DNA from: Phycisphaerae bacterium
Lineage (GTDB): Bacteria; Planctomycetota; Phycisphaerae; Sedimentisphaerales; Anaerohalosphaeraceae
Direction of reading: 5' to 3'
Assembly: GCA_029858345.1 (NCBI GenBank)
Contig: JAOUFG010000011.1
Location: 1 to 41,096 of the forward strand
DNA: 41,096 bases
The position numbers and the translations under genes were made by a program. Every line of letters starts with the position of its first letter. The first letter of the stretch is position 1. This document shows positions 26,428 through 34,463 of this stretch, piece after piece. The notes below the pieces were generated by a model, which worked only from the letters and a program-made list of their open reading frames with translations, was not told where the DNA came from and did no database searches.

Positions 26428-26518
26428 CGAAACTCGAAACAAATTCGAATTTCAAAAATTCAAATGTCCCAAACATTCCTGTTTTGAATTTTGACATTTG
26501 TATTTGTTTCGAATTTCG
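26428..26518. repeat. 91-bp imperfect inverted repeat between rplT and pheS
   Basis: Arms of 17 bases at 26428-26444 and 26502-26518 match at 16 positions, and a second inner pair (CAAATGTC / GACATTTG) lies at 26461-26468 and 26493-26500. The interior is AT-rich with TTCGAATTT-like units. It is followed to 26547 by three copies of CGTATTT. It would form a long hairpin in the rplT-pheS transcript and may reduce read-through. Confidence 0.6.
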
Positions 26519-26547
26519 TGCTTCGTATTTCGTATTTCGTATTTTTG

Positions 26548-26901
26548 TTACAGCGCTGCTTTGACTTGTTCGACAATTTGGTCAAATCCGGCCTCGTCGG
26601 CAATCGCGATCTCGCTGAGCATCTTGCGGTTCAGTTCGATGCCGGCCTTCTTGCAGCCGCTGATGAACTGGCTGTAACGCATCCCGCGCTGCTTGCAGGC
26701 AGCGCTGAGACGGATGATCCACAAACTGCGATAATCGCGTTTTTTCAGGCGACGACCGACACGAGCATTGACCTCGGCGCGAAGGCGGGCCTCTTTGGCA
26801 AGACGGATCTGGGTGCGGACGGCGCCGCGATAGCCCTTCACGGCTTTCAGGACTCGTTTTTTGGCTTGACGGGCAGCTGCCCCTTTACGTACTCTTGGCA
26901 T
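26548..26901 (-). CDS. rplT: 50S ribosomal protein L20
   Basis: The product has 117 residues, the usual length. It starts MPRVRKGAAARQAKKRVLK and contains GYRGAVRTQIRLAKEA and DYRSLWIIRLSAACKQRGMRYSQFI, the highly conserved L20 core. L20 binds 23S rRNA early in assembly and in many bacteria represses its own operon by binding mRNA. GAAAGGAAAG lies seven bases before the ATG. A 223-base structured spacer separates it from rpmI, which is a plausible place for autogenous control. Confidence 0.97.
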   Translation of the reverse strand: MPRVRKGAAARQAKKRVLKAVKGYRGAVRTQIRLAKEARLRAEVNARVGRRLKKRDYRSLWIIRLSAACKQRGMRYSQFISGCKKAGIELNRKMLSEIAIADEAGFDQIVEQVKAAL

Positions 26902-26938
26902 ACCAGCTTTCCTTTCTTTGATATTTAATGTTACTGTG

Positions 26939-27123
26939 TAAGTTCCACTTTTCTTCGCGGCGATGTAACTTTGTCCCGATCTATCGGGATCAGTCTCGAC
27001 TTAACGCGTGGAACTTATCACCCTTAAGGGTGGTTGCTGCGGCAGCTGATGGGGCCGGGAAGCAACCATTGTAAGAGTTCACACTTTAGTGTGCAAAAAA
27101 AAGCTAAAGCTTGAACTCTTACA
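26939..27123 (-). ncRNA. structured rpmI-rplT spacer, candidate L20/L35 regulatory RNA
   Basis: Three perfect stems follow each other on the transcript: 12 bp at 27112-27123/27070-27081, enclosing a CACAC-TTTA-GTGTG hairpin and an AAGCTTTAGCTT-T8 segment; 8 bp at 27061-27068/27031-27038; and 10 bp at 27008-27017/26939-26948. The last ends about 37 bases before the rplT start. The T8 run inside the first stem could act with the small hairpin as a terminator that the long stem prevents. The regulatory role is inferred. Confidence 0.5.
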
Positions 27124-27124
27124 G

Positions 27125-27319
27125 TTATTTATTCAACAACGCCTTGATCTTCTTGGCGCGAACGCCTTCGACCAGCGTACTCTTGGTTAATCCACGACAA
27201 ATCTTCGGGGTGGTCCCGCTCATCAGGTGGCTGCCGTTGCACTTGGGACGCTTGACTTTCCCGGTAGCAGTCACCTTAACCCGCTTGGACAACCCTTTAT
27301 GTGTTTTCTGTTTAGGCAT
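27125..27319 (-). CDS. rpmI: 50S ribosomal protein L35
   Basis: The product has 64 residues from the ATG at 27319, the normal length for L35. It starts MPKQKTHKGLSKRVKVTATG and has SHLMSGTTPKICRGL in the middle. GAAAGAAG precedes the ATG. The frame is open for 16 codons further, but that part is not L35-like. It lies between infC (spacer 111 bases) and rplT, the order seen in most bacteria. Confidence 0.95.
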   Translation of the reverse strand: MPKQKTHKGLSKRVKVTATGKVKRPKCNGSHLMSGTTPKICRGLTKSTLVEGVRAKKIKALLNK

Positions 27320-27430
27320 ATAACTTCTTTCTTTCAATAGACTTAAGCGCAAGGCCCGGGACACCATCCCGATTGGAAACGAGGATGATACACCAAAACC
27401 CCCCGCCTGTCAACCGCGAAATCCCGTTTT

Positions 27431-27949
27431 TTAGTGCTGTTTTTCAGGAACCATGACCATCGTCATCCGTCGTCCAAGCATCAGGGGGCTTCGTTCGACT
27501 TTCCCCTTCTCGGCCAGCGTTTCAACGATCTCGTCCATGATTTTATGCCCGTTTTCGACGTGCATCATCTCGCGGCCGCGGAACAGCATCGAAAACTGAA
27601 CCTTATGCCCCTTTTCGAGAAATTCAGCAGCGTGCTTGACCTTGATATCGCGGTCATGGTCGTCGATTTTCGGCCGCAGGCGGATTTCCTTCAACGTCAC
27701 CGCATGCTGTTTTTTCTGGCTCAATTTCTGCTTTCGCTTTTGCTGATACAGGTATTTGCCGTAATCCATAATCCGGCACACCGGCGGCTCGGCATTCGGC
27801 GAAACCTCCACAAGGTCCAGTCCCAGGTCATGAGCCCGAAACTGGGCTTCCTTGACGTCAACAACCCCCACTTGATTGTTGTTTTCATCGATCAGACGAA
27901 TCGGATTAGTTCGGATCCGCTCGTTAACGCGTAATTTATCTTTACTAAT
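27431..27949 (-). CDS. infC: translation initiation factor IF-3 with AUU start codon
   Basis: IF-3 keeps ribosomal subunits apart and checks start codons. The 172-residue product has the N-domain RVNERIRTNPIRLIDENN, then VVDVKEAQFRAHDLGLDLVEV, and the C-domain KEIRLRPKIDDHDRDIKVKH and VQFSMLFRGREMMH. The start is the unusual ATT at 27949. An in-frame TAG lies nine bases upstream, no ATG, GTG or TTG occurs before the conserved N-domain, and AAAGG lies nine bases before the ATT. AUU start codons are the hallmark of infC in many bacteria and allow IF-3 to repress its own translation. thrS ends 54 bases upstream. Confidence 0.95.
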   Translation of the reverse strand: MSKDKLRVNERIRTNPIRLIDENNNQVGVVDVKEAQFRAHDLGLDLVEVSPNAEPPVCRIMDYGKYLYQQKRKQKLSQKKQHAVTLKEIRLRPKIDDHDRDIKVKHAAEFLEKGHKVQFSMLFRGREMMHVENGHKIMDEIVETLAEKGKVERSPLMLGRRMTMVMVPEKQH

Positions 27950-28003
27950 GGCTCGCTACCTTTCAATTAACAATTAATACTTCGTTACGGACTTACAGTC
28001 CCC

Positions 28004-29929
28004 TTAAAAAGATAAATCCAATGATTTATCGGCAATTTTATCTTGAATAATTGATGTTAATTCACCCAGAGCGATGGTTTGGGTCTCGGTACTCTGCCGC
28101 ATCCGCACATTGACCACGCCCGCCTCGGCCTCTTTCGGCCCCACCACCAGCATATACGGAACCTTATCCGCATGGGCACGGGCGATCTTGGCCCCGACCT
28201 TGTCATCCGACAGATCCACGGACGCCCGCAGATTCTCGATCTTGAGCATATTCAGCACTTCGTTGGCATAATCGGCCGTTTTTTCGCTGATCGGCAGCAC
28301 CCGCACCTGTTCCGGCGACAGCCACACGGGAAAATTGCCCGCGTAATGCTCGATCAGGATGCCCAAAAACCGCTCCAGCGACCCCAAAATCGCCCGATGA
28401 ATCATCACCGGCGTCTTGTCCGTATTGTCCGGGGCGGTGTAGGTCAGCTCGAACCGCTGGGGCATGGAAAAGTCGAGCTGAATCGTCCCCAACTGCCATG
28501 ATCGGTTCAGACAGTCGCTGATATGAAAGTCGATCTTCGGCCCGTAAAACGCCCCGTCGCCCTCGTTGATCTGATAGTCCATCTGCTTATGTTCAAGAGC
28601 GCCTTTCAGGGCGCCGGTCGCGATGTCCCAGATCTCATCAGAGCCGATATGCTTTTCGGGCTTGGTCGACAGCTCGACATGATACTCCTTAAACCCGAAC
28701 GTCGCATAGATTTCCTGAATCAGGTTGATGACGCCGACGATCTCGCTTTCGATCTGTTCTTCGGTGCAGAAGATGTGGGCATCGTCCTGGGTAAACTGCC
28801 GCACCCGCACCAGCCCATGCATCATGCCGCTGGCCTCGTAGCGATGGACCAGCCCGAGTTCGGCCACCCGCATCGGCAGTTCGCGGTAGGAATGCTTGTT
28901 GCTGTTATAGACGAGCAATCCGCCGGGACAGTTCATCGGCTTGACCGCGTAGGTCACCTCGTCCACGATGGTAAAGTACATGTTTTCTTTATAGTTGTCA
29001 TAGTGCCCGCTCCGGTGCCACAGCGACTCGTTCAGCATGATCGGCGTTTTGATTTCGTCGTATTCATACCGGCGATGCACATCCCGCCAGAAATCAATGA
29101 TCCCGTTCCAGACGAGCATGCCCTTCGGATGCAGAAACGCGAATCCCGGCCCTTCGTCGTGAAAGCTGAACAGGTTCATCTGCTTGCCGATGAGCCGGTG
29201 GTCGCGTTTTTTCGCTTCCTCAAGCTGGAACAGGTAATCGGCCAGTTCTTTCTTGTTGCGCCAGCAGGTGCCGTACACGCGCTGCAGCATCTTCTGGGTC
29301 GAATCGCCGTGCCAGTACGCCCCCGCCACGGACATGATCTTGAACGCCCTGGCGTCGATGCTGCTCGTCCGCGGCACATGCGGCCCGCGGCACAGATCCT
29401 CAAACGCCCCGCCGCCGTGGCGGTAAAAGCTGATGACGTCGCCTTTGGCGTGTTCGATATTGTCCAGCTTATACTTATCGCCGGCCATTTTCAATGCCGC
29501 GTCCTGCCGGTTCATCTCGATCCGCTCGAACGGCGTATCCGTTTTGACGATCTCGGCCATTTTCTGTTCGATTTTCTCGAAGTCTTCCGGCCGGATGGGC
29601 GTGTCCAGGTCGATGTCGTAATAGAAGCCGTTATCGACGGTCGGGCCGTACACAAGCTGCGTCTTCGGCCAGATCGAGCAGATCGCCTCGGCCATGATAT
29701 GCGCACAACTGTGCCGCATGGTTTCAAGACCCAGATCGTCTTTTGAGGTGATGATGACCGCATCGACCGTGCCGGTGATCGGCGTCGACAGGTCGCAGAA
29801 CGTGCCGTTGATTTTCGCCGCGATGGCCGCTTTCGCCAGTCCCGGGCCGATCTGAGCCGCCAGATCCGCCACGGTGGCCCCGTCAGCGACCTCTAAAATG
29901 CTTCCGTCAGGAAGTTTTGCTTGTGCCAT
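28004..29929 (-). CDS. thrS: threonyl-tRNA synthetase
   Basis: The product has 641 residues from the ATG at 29929, near the E. coli length of 642. Domain order is complete: TGS (about 1-62), the editing domain with HSCAHIMAEAI and CRGPHVP, the class II core (NCPGGLLVY, GLVRVRQFTQDDAHIFC, DFSMPQRFELTY) and the anticodon-binding domain (about 535-641). A TTG four codons earlier is possible but lies too near its ribosome site. A good promoter lies 54 bases upstream, so this is the first gene of the thrS-infC-rpmI-rplT-pheS unit. Confidence 0.96.
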   Translation of the reverse strand: MAQAKLPDGSILEVADGATVADLAAQIGPGLAKAAIAAKINGTFCDLSTPITGTVDAVIITSKDDLGLETMRHSCAHIMAEAICSIWPKTQLVYGPTVDNGFYYDIDLDTPIRPEDFEKIEQKMAEIVKTDTPFERIEMNRQDAALKMAGDKYKLDNIEHAKGDVISFYRHGGGAFEDLCRGPHVPRTSSIDARAFKIMSVAGAYWHGDSTQKMLQRVYGTCWRNKKELADYLFQLEEAKKRDHRLIGKQMNLFSFHDEGPGFAFLHPKGMLVWNGIIDFWRDVHRRYEYDEIKTPIMLNESLWHRSGHYDNYKENMYFTIVDEVTYAVKPMNCPGGLLVYNSNKHSYRELPMRVAELGLVHRYEASGMMHGLVRVRQFTQDDAHIFCTEEQIESEIVGVINLIQEIYATFGFKEYHVELSTKPEKHIGSDEIWDIATGALKGALEHKQMDYQINEGDGAFYGPKIDFHISDCLNRSWQLGTIQLDFSMPQRFELTYTAPDNTDKTPVMIHRAILGSLERFLGILIEHYAGNFPVWLSPEQVRVLPISEKTADYANEVLNMLKIENLRASVDLSDDKVGAKIARAHADKVPYMLVVGPKEAEAGVVNVRMRQSTETQTIALGELTSIIQDKIADKSLDLSF

Positions 29930-29982
29930 GTACTCGTCCAAATCCTCGAATCATTCATTTTTTCACAAAAAACACCCGTTAC

Positions 29983-30011
29983 AATGTAAATAAATACCCC
30001 GCGAATGTCAA
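29983..30011 (-). promoter_or_regulatory. probable sigma70-type promoter of the thrS operon
   Basis: On the minus strand a perfect TTGACA (30011-30006) and TACATT (29988-29983) are separated by 17 bases. The leader would be about 47 bases. No T-box or long leader structure is seen, so regulation by uncharged tRNA is unlikely here. Confidence 0.55.
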
Positions 30012-30377
30012 TAGACAATAATCAACAAAAAGCTCCTCCCCTGCCAAGGGCCAGTGTCACAAAGTGACAAGGGGGTTTATCGTCCACAGATTACACAGAT
30101 TTTTTGACAGGATTACAAGATTTACGTATCAATTAATAACTGCCTACTGCCTACTGACTTTCCCTTCCCTCAAGTTCCTCCCCCAATCTATAATCTAAAA
30201 TATCCAATATACAATTGTAACCCATTATTCAATAGTCATTAATCAATAATCAATTGAAACACCCCCCGCCAACATTGTTAAGAGTATCCCCATCGGCTTC
30301 AGTTTCATAGATAATTTTCTCCCTTCCATATTAAATCATAATAAAGCCTAAGTGTAAAAGAAGTTGAAAACCAGCGA
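30012..30377. other. gene-free spacer with low-complexity repeats
   Basis: I see no gene in these 366 bases. They contain CCACAGATTACACAGATTTT (30074-30093), two copies of TGCCTAC at 30140-30154, and at 30225-30256 a short run of ATTCAATAGTCATTAATCAA related to the array at 33551-33618. The spacer separates the translation operon's promoter from the end of the AT-rich two-gene module. Confidence 0.6.
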
Positions 30378-31703
30378 CTACTTGCCAACCCAAGTAAAAC
30401 ATTTTGCTCTGGGTAGTTTGTCTTTATCAAAATCCCAATAAAATGTTATATCTACCGGGCAATTTCCCATAGCTTTATTCACTTCTTCTTTTTCTAATTT
30501 ACCCGAAGCAATAGCATCTCTTATCTCTCTAGGCGACCAAGTCCTGATATTCAAATATCCAAATTGTCCCTTTTCAACAACCTCTTTTCTAACTCGCATG
30601 CCGAACCACTTCCTAAGATCAACCGCCACAACTTTTTGGCAATGTGTTTTTTCTTCATCTTCTACTTCCGCTTTCTTTGGTTCACGAAGTCGAATAATTG
30701 GATACCCTCGGTAAAATCCATCGAACCCTTCTGCTTTCACTTCTTCCCTCCATGAAGGAACAAAATCCTTGTCTTCGCGTAACTCAATCTCAGGTAACTT
30801 GTCACTTACAACAATAAGAAATCCATTACCATTATCACACGGCATCTTCTCCAACCACTTAACAGACTCATCGATCGCTTTAGACATGTTATCTTGACTC
30901 TCTGACTTTGATTTACTGCTTTCAACAATTGTACACAGTAGATCCTTTTCCATCTGATGTCCGATATCGCAACCATAGCGATCACCATCTGCCCCGCTTA
31001 TCGGGTATTTATAATTGATTAAAGCTATCTTTGGCAAAAGATATCTCTTCTGATCTTTTACGTCGTCAACAATTTCGTAATTTCCATTTTTAAGACACAT
31101 CGATAGCAGAGGTATAGCCCTTTTATATGCTTCCCAAAACTTAGCAATATGTTCTTCACGCTTCGCCAAGTCAATCGATGCCTCTGCGATTTCTTCTGCT
31201 TCTTTCGTCTGGTCTAATCTATCACAGTTTTGAAGCCATGTTTCCAACAACTTAAGTCCATGTGAAAGATCATTAAAAACATCTCTTATCGTTTGGATAT
31301 CTCTTTTTATAAACTTTTCTGATATACCAGGTATTGGATCGGGTAACGGATGGACAGTTGCAAGTGCATGACCTGCAAGATATATAAAAGCGAGTGACGT
31401 CTCCTGATATCCAACTACACCGGAACCCGATGAAGATGAACTGCCTGTTAATAAGTCCCGGCGTACCCCTGTAGGTGAGTAGAATATATTTAAATACGAA
31501 TCCAATGTCTTAACAGGTAGGGAAATATCACGATAAAATGTAACGAGTTCGTGAAAGTCCACCTTGGGCTCATGTTCATGGCGATCACGAAATAACTTTT
31601 CAATTGCACTTGCACTAACCCTCTTTTCTCTGGCCATGTTAATTAAGCGTCCAAAAAGAATAAAATGCTGTGTAACAACTTCTTTATGTTCAAAATTGAT
31701 CAT
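30378..31703 (-). CDS. unrecognised soluble protein, second gene of a two-gene module
   Basis: The product has 441 residues from the ATG at 31703, with GGTGAAG upstream; a TTG five codons earlier is less likely. No signal peptide or membrane helix is seen. The N-terminal part (about 1-80) is helical, followed by a Gly/Ser linker (GSSSSSGSG at about 87-95). A helical middle part covers about 100-210. The C-terminal half is mixed alpha/beta, with GFLIVVSDKLPEIEL as a buried strand and several Trp and Cys residues (CPVDITFYWDFDKDKLP). I recognise no family or catalytic motif. It starts one base after the stop of the upstream membrane gene, so the two are coupled. Both are AT-rich compared with neighbours. 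Confidence 0.7.
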   Translation of the reverse strand: MINFEHKEVVTQHFILFGRLINMAREKRVSASAIEKLFRDRHEHEPKVDFHELVTFYRDISLPVKTLDSYLNIFYSPTGVRRDLLTGSSSSSGSGVVGYQETSLAFIYLAGHALATVHPLPDPIPGISEKFIKRDIQTIRDVFNDLSHGLKLLETWLQNCDRLDQTKEAEEIAEASIDLAKREEHIAKFWEAYKRAIPLLSMCLKNGNYEIVDDVKDQKRYLLPKIALINYKYPISGADGDRYGCDIGHQMEKDLLCTIVESSKSKSESQDNMSKAIDESVKWLEKMPCDNGNGFLIVVSDKLPEIELREDKDFVPSWREEVKAEGFDGFYRGYPIIRLREPKKAEVEDEEKTHCQKVVAVDLRKWFGMRVRKEVVEKGQFGYLNIRTWSPREIRDAIASGKLEKEEVNKAMGNCPVDITFYWDFDKDKLPRAKCFTWVGK

Positions 31704-31704
31704 G

Positions 31705-33312
31705 TTATTCTTCACCAAAAACTATATTCTTTCCCGCTTCACACAACTGCTCGACAAGTTCTTCATCATTTTTCTCAATCGCCACCAAGATCCATTCGGT
31801 CAGTCCTTTATGCAAAACCAACCGCATTTTATTTATATCCTCTGTTTCCTTCACATCACTTTTTTCCAGCCATCCGCTGGCAAATTCGTAAAAACCTCCA
31901 AATTGCCCGCGCATTTCGTGTAGATCTTCGCTATTGTCTTCAATGAAATTATAAATCCTTTGAACTAACCATGTATATAATTCCATTGTATGGTAATCCA
32001 TTTCTTGCAGTATTTTTTTCGCTTCTTCCCAGATAGATTCACGTACTTTATATGGCATCTCAAGTGCGTTTAGATACAAAGATAAAAGTTGATAAGCTCT
32101 TCTGACATATTCTCCATAAGCATCCCGTACAACTTTATGCCGTTTTCTCACTTGTCTCAACACCGTTAGTGGAACATTCACAGCATCTAAATATGCTTTT
32201 ACTTGTATTGGATCTTTCTTTTCAATGGCCAGTTTTATTGCCTCATCAAGTTTACTTACCTGACTGTCCCAAAAATCATCATCATTCTCCAAATACTTAT
32301 ATTTCCGCCACTTTATAACCTTTCTTCCTTTTCTGTACACCTCTGATCGTATTTCTTCATGTTGTTTTGTATTCGTGTAACTTAGGACACCCAATCCCTT
32401 TTGCTCGCTTTCATAGTCCGGCGAACTCAGATACAACTCAGCTTTTTTCTTCTTCAAATACTTGTCCAGTTTTGCAAGTCTTTTCAGGTCATAATCCTTG
32501 TATACATCTTGTCCCTTTTCGCTCCCGTCCAGTTCGATTTTTACATCATTGTCTCCGTTACCGGAGTAAAGACTCGATTTGAAGTAATGGCCGTAATACT
32601 GTGAAGGTGGGTGAATATTTCTTCCTACACACCATTTCTCCAGATAAACCCCATACTGACATCTGAAAAGTTTGAAATAAGAATCATTCACAAAACCATA
32701 AGTTAGCTTTCTCGCTGCATATCGTGAAACGACTTTTATCAATTCGCTGGGTATCGAGCATCGTATCGTTTCGAGTATTACGAATGCAAGCATTGCAAGA
32801 GAGTTGACAGATGTACCTATAGATATTGCACATATCCCTACAGTCAAAAAATTTGGAACCCACTCAATTGTAGATAAAAAACGCCCCACGAGCCCACAAA
32901 GAACAGCTACTAATGTTAAACAGCAAAACAATCGTGTCTTGCAAGCGTCATTCAAGTATTCTCCGGCAAATCTTCCTGACTCGCTAATCGTTCGTGAAAG
33001 AGCGACTAGTGAAAGACCAATTGTAAATGTAGGAATAGTAATCCTAACTGCCAGAATTGCCCACTCCCCAGCTTTGTCGTAGCTTGGCATAAGCCATGAA
33101 AATAAAATACCTGTTACAGCGCTAATGATAATAAAAAGCACCCATCCGGGGCGAAACCATGTCAGTTCAGTACTCAAAAATCTTCTCCCCGGCTCACTGT
33201 AAGCTGAGGGGTTGGCGGCATCTTGGTACTCAAGGATTAATTTTACCGAATCCGAGAGTGCATTCCTTACCTCCGGCTGTTCTTTTACACAAGATGAAAG
33301 CCATTTCCTCAT
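31705..33312 (-). CDS. unrecognised four-TM protein with large cytoplasmic domain, first gene of the module
   Basis: The product has 535 residues. After about 50 polar residues there are four hydrophobic segments at about 56-74, 84-106, 126-146 and 152-181. The remaining 350 residues are polar and mostly helical, with a charged Lys/Glu-rich part (about 285-370, KKKKAELYLSSPDYESEQ) and helical repeats after it. Both ends should face the cytoplasm. The layout is like a membrane-anchored effector or sensor, but no known motif is visible. AGGATAATAA precedes the ATG. It is followed at one base by the soluble gene. AT-rich codon use suggests acquisition by transfer. Confidence 0.7.
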   Translation of the reverse strand: MRKWLSSCVKEQPEVRNALSDSVKLILEYQDAANPSAYSEPGRRFLSTELTWFRPGWVLFIIISAVTGILFSWLMPSYDKAGEWAILAVRITIPTFTIGLSLVALSRTISESGRFAGEYLNDACKTRLFCCLTLVAVLCGLVGRFLSTIEWVPNFLTVGICAISIGTSVNSLAMLAFVILETIRCSIPSELIKVVSRYAARKLTYGFVNDSYFKLFRCQYGVYLEKWCVGRNIHPPSQYYGHYFKSSLYSGNGDNDVKIELDGSEKGQDVYKDYDLKRLAKLDKYLKKKKAELYLSSPDYESEQKGLGVLSYTNTKQHEEIRSEVYRKGRKVIKWRKYKYLENDDDFWDSQVSKLDEAIKLAIEKKDPIQVKAYLDAVNVPLTVLRQVRKRHKVVRDAYGEYVRRAYQLLSLYLNALEMPYKVRESIWEEAKKILQEMDYHTMELYTWLVQRIYNFIEDNSEDLHEMRGQFGGFYEFASGWLEKSDVKETEDINKMRLVLHKGLTEWILVAIEKNDEELVEQLCEAGKNIVFGEE

Positions 33313-33779
33313 TTATTATCCTGGTGAAATAAAGGTGTCCCGTACCTTTTCCGGCCTCTGAATGTCGTGTGCTGTGCCATATCTTCTTGTCGCCTCAATC
33401 GAAAACTCCTTACGGCCCTAAAATGATCGCGTTCAATCCTGTCCAACGCCCGATTCTCCCGTTTCAATCTAATTCAAAATTCAACATTAAGAATTCAAAA
33501 TTGCCCTATATCCCTGTATCTTCAAAAAACCACCCGGACGACTTCCGACTCATTAATCATTAATCATTATTCATTAATCAATAGTCATTAATCAATAGTC
33601 GTTAATCAATAGTCATTTAAAACCCCCCGCCTCCGGCGGAAGTCCATAACTCATAACTAAAAACTCATCATTCAAAACTGCCCTTCACATACTTGTATTC
33701 CTACATCCCTACAATCCACAAAATCCAACCGTGAATGAAATACCGATTGTCATTTTCTAAACAGAGACGGGTATCTACA
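33313..33779. repeat. gene-free spacer with ATTAATCAATAGTC tandem array
   Basis: No convincing gene is present. At 33551-33618 a degenerate 14-base unit (ATTAATCAATAGTC) and its 7-base halves are repeated about five times. Just after it, 33623-33641 is a C-rich then GGCGGA stretch, and 33647-33668 repeats ATAACT/AAAACTCAT units. The unit is related to the shorter run at 30225-30256 on the other side of the two-gene module. Confidence 0.65.
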
Positions 33780-34001
33780 CTATTGCTCATTTACCTCCAG
33801 TTTAAACATTCTATAGAACAGATAGTGATACAGATAATAAATCAATAAATTTATTCCATTCCAGATAACCGAGGCACCGAAGGCCACTTTTAACTCTCCC
33901 GTCGTTGCCCAAAAAAAAAGTGTTTGGGCACAGAGAATTAATAATCTATACACCAATCCACTTTTAACAAATAGCTCGAGGTTTATTTTTCTCCATAGCA
34001 T
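33780..34001 (-). CDS. small DUF2061-like membrane protein
   Basis: The product has 73 residues and two hydrophobic helices (about 18-33 and 45-64). KSGLVYRLLILCAQTLFFW, then TTGELKVAF and INLLIYYLYHYLFYR, follow the pattern of DUF2061, small membrane proteins whose function is unknown. The conserved Trp-x-x-TG is present as FWATTG. It is a single gene on the minus strand, divergent from the GH130 gene. Homologues are sometimes found beside sulfate or sugar-nucleotide genes, but nothing here helps to assign it. Confidence 0.65.
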   Translation of the reverse strand: MLWRKINLELFVKSGLVYRLLILCAQTLFFWATTGELKVAFGASVIWNGINLLIYYLYHYLFYRMFKLEVNEQ

Positions 34002-34463
34002 TTTACATTTCCTCCAAACAGACAGTTCCTATTGATTTGATTTCAGGAAAATTTAAAGAGTCAGACACTTTAATTCCTCATTTTTAACATTATTAAAAAC
34101 CTCTTTCCAACCTGTCCTGTTTGTCCGCCATAGCTCGCAGAGCAACGGCGGAAGCAAGGTCGAAGGTTTCATTCAAGTTCCTCACGCCTCATGTCTCGGG
34201 TCTCAGGACTTTGCCGCAATTATACCCAATCTTTCTCCAATTCCAACAAAAAAACCATACATTCCGACAATTCACAATAATATAAAATGAAAAACTCTGT
34301 GTCATCGGACTTCGGCGAGCTCAGTCGAGCCGTGGACTAAAAAAACGAAAAACAAACCCATTTCAAATCTTCCGCGCGGGCGCCCCCCTGCGAAAAAAAA
34401 TCTTGTAAATCCCATTTGGATTGACTATTGTCGATTGACGAATGACGATTTAGGGAAATTATC
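34002..34463. other. gene-free divergent spacer with dispersed repeats
   Basis: No gene is evident in 462 bases. At 34110-34165 there is a repeat-like stretch (CCTGTCCTGTTTGTCCGCCA, then GCTCGCAGAGC as a palindrome), and at 34301-34340 another (GGCGAGCTCAGTCGAGCC, mostly palindromic). At 34422-34450 a run of GATTGAC/GACGA-like units precedes the GH130 gene. A clear promoter cannot be picked. Confidence 0.5.

Noticed and set aside
28523-29746. 407-codon open frame on the plus strand opposite thrS
   Set aside because: It is fully antisense to a complete thrS with all motifs. Its His/Asp/Val-rich product is the usual mirror of GC-rich coding sequence.
33369-33563. 64-codon plus-strand frame in the repeat-rich spacer
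   Set aside because: It covers low-complexity repeat sequence, lacks a ribosome site and shows no conserved pattern.
33551-33618. Repeat array considered as a CRISPR
   Set aside because: Units are 7-14 bases and degenerate, with no unique spacers of constant length and no cas genes in the window.
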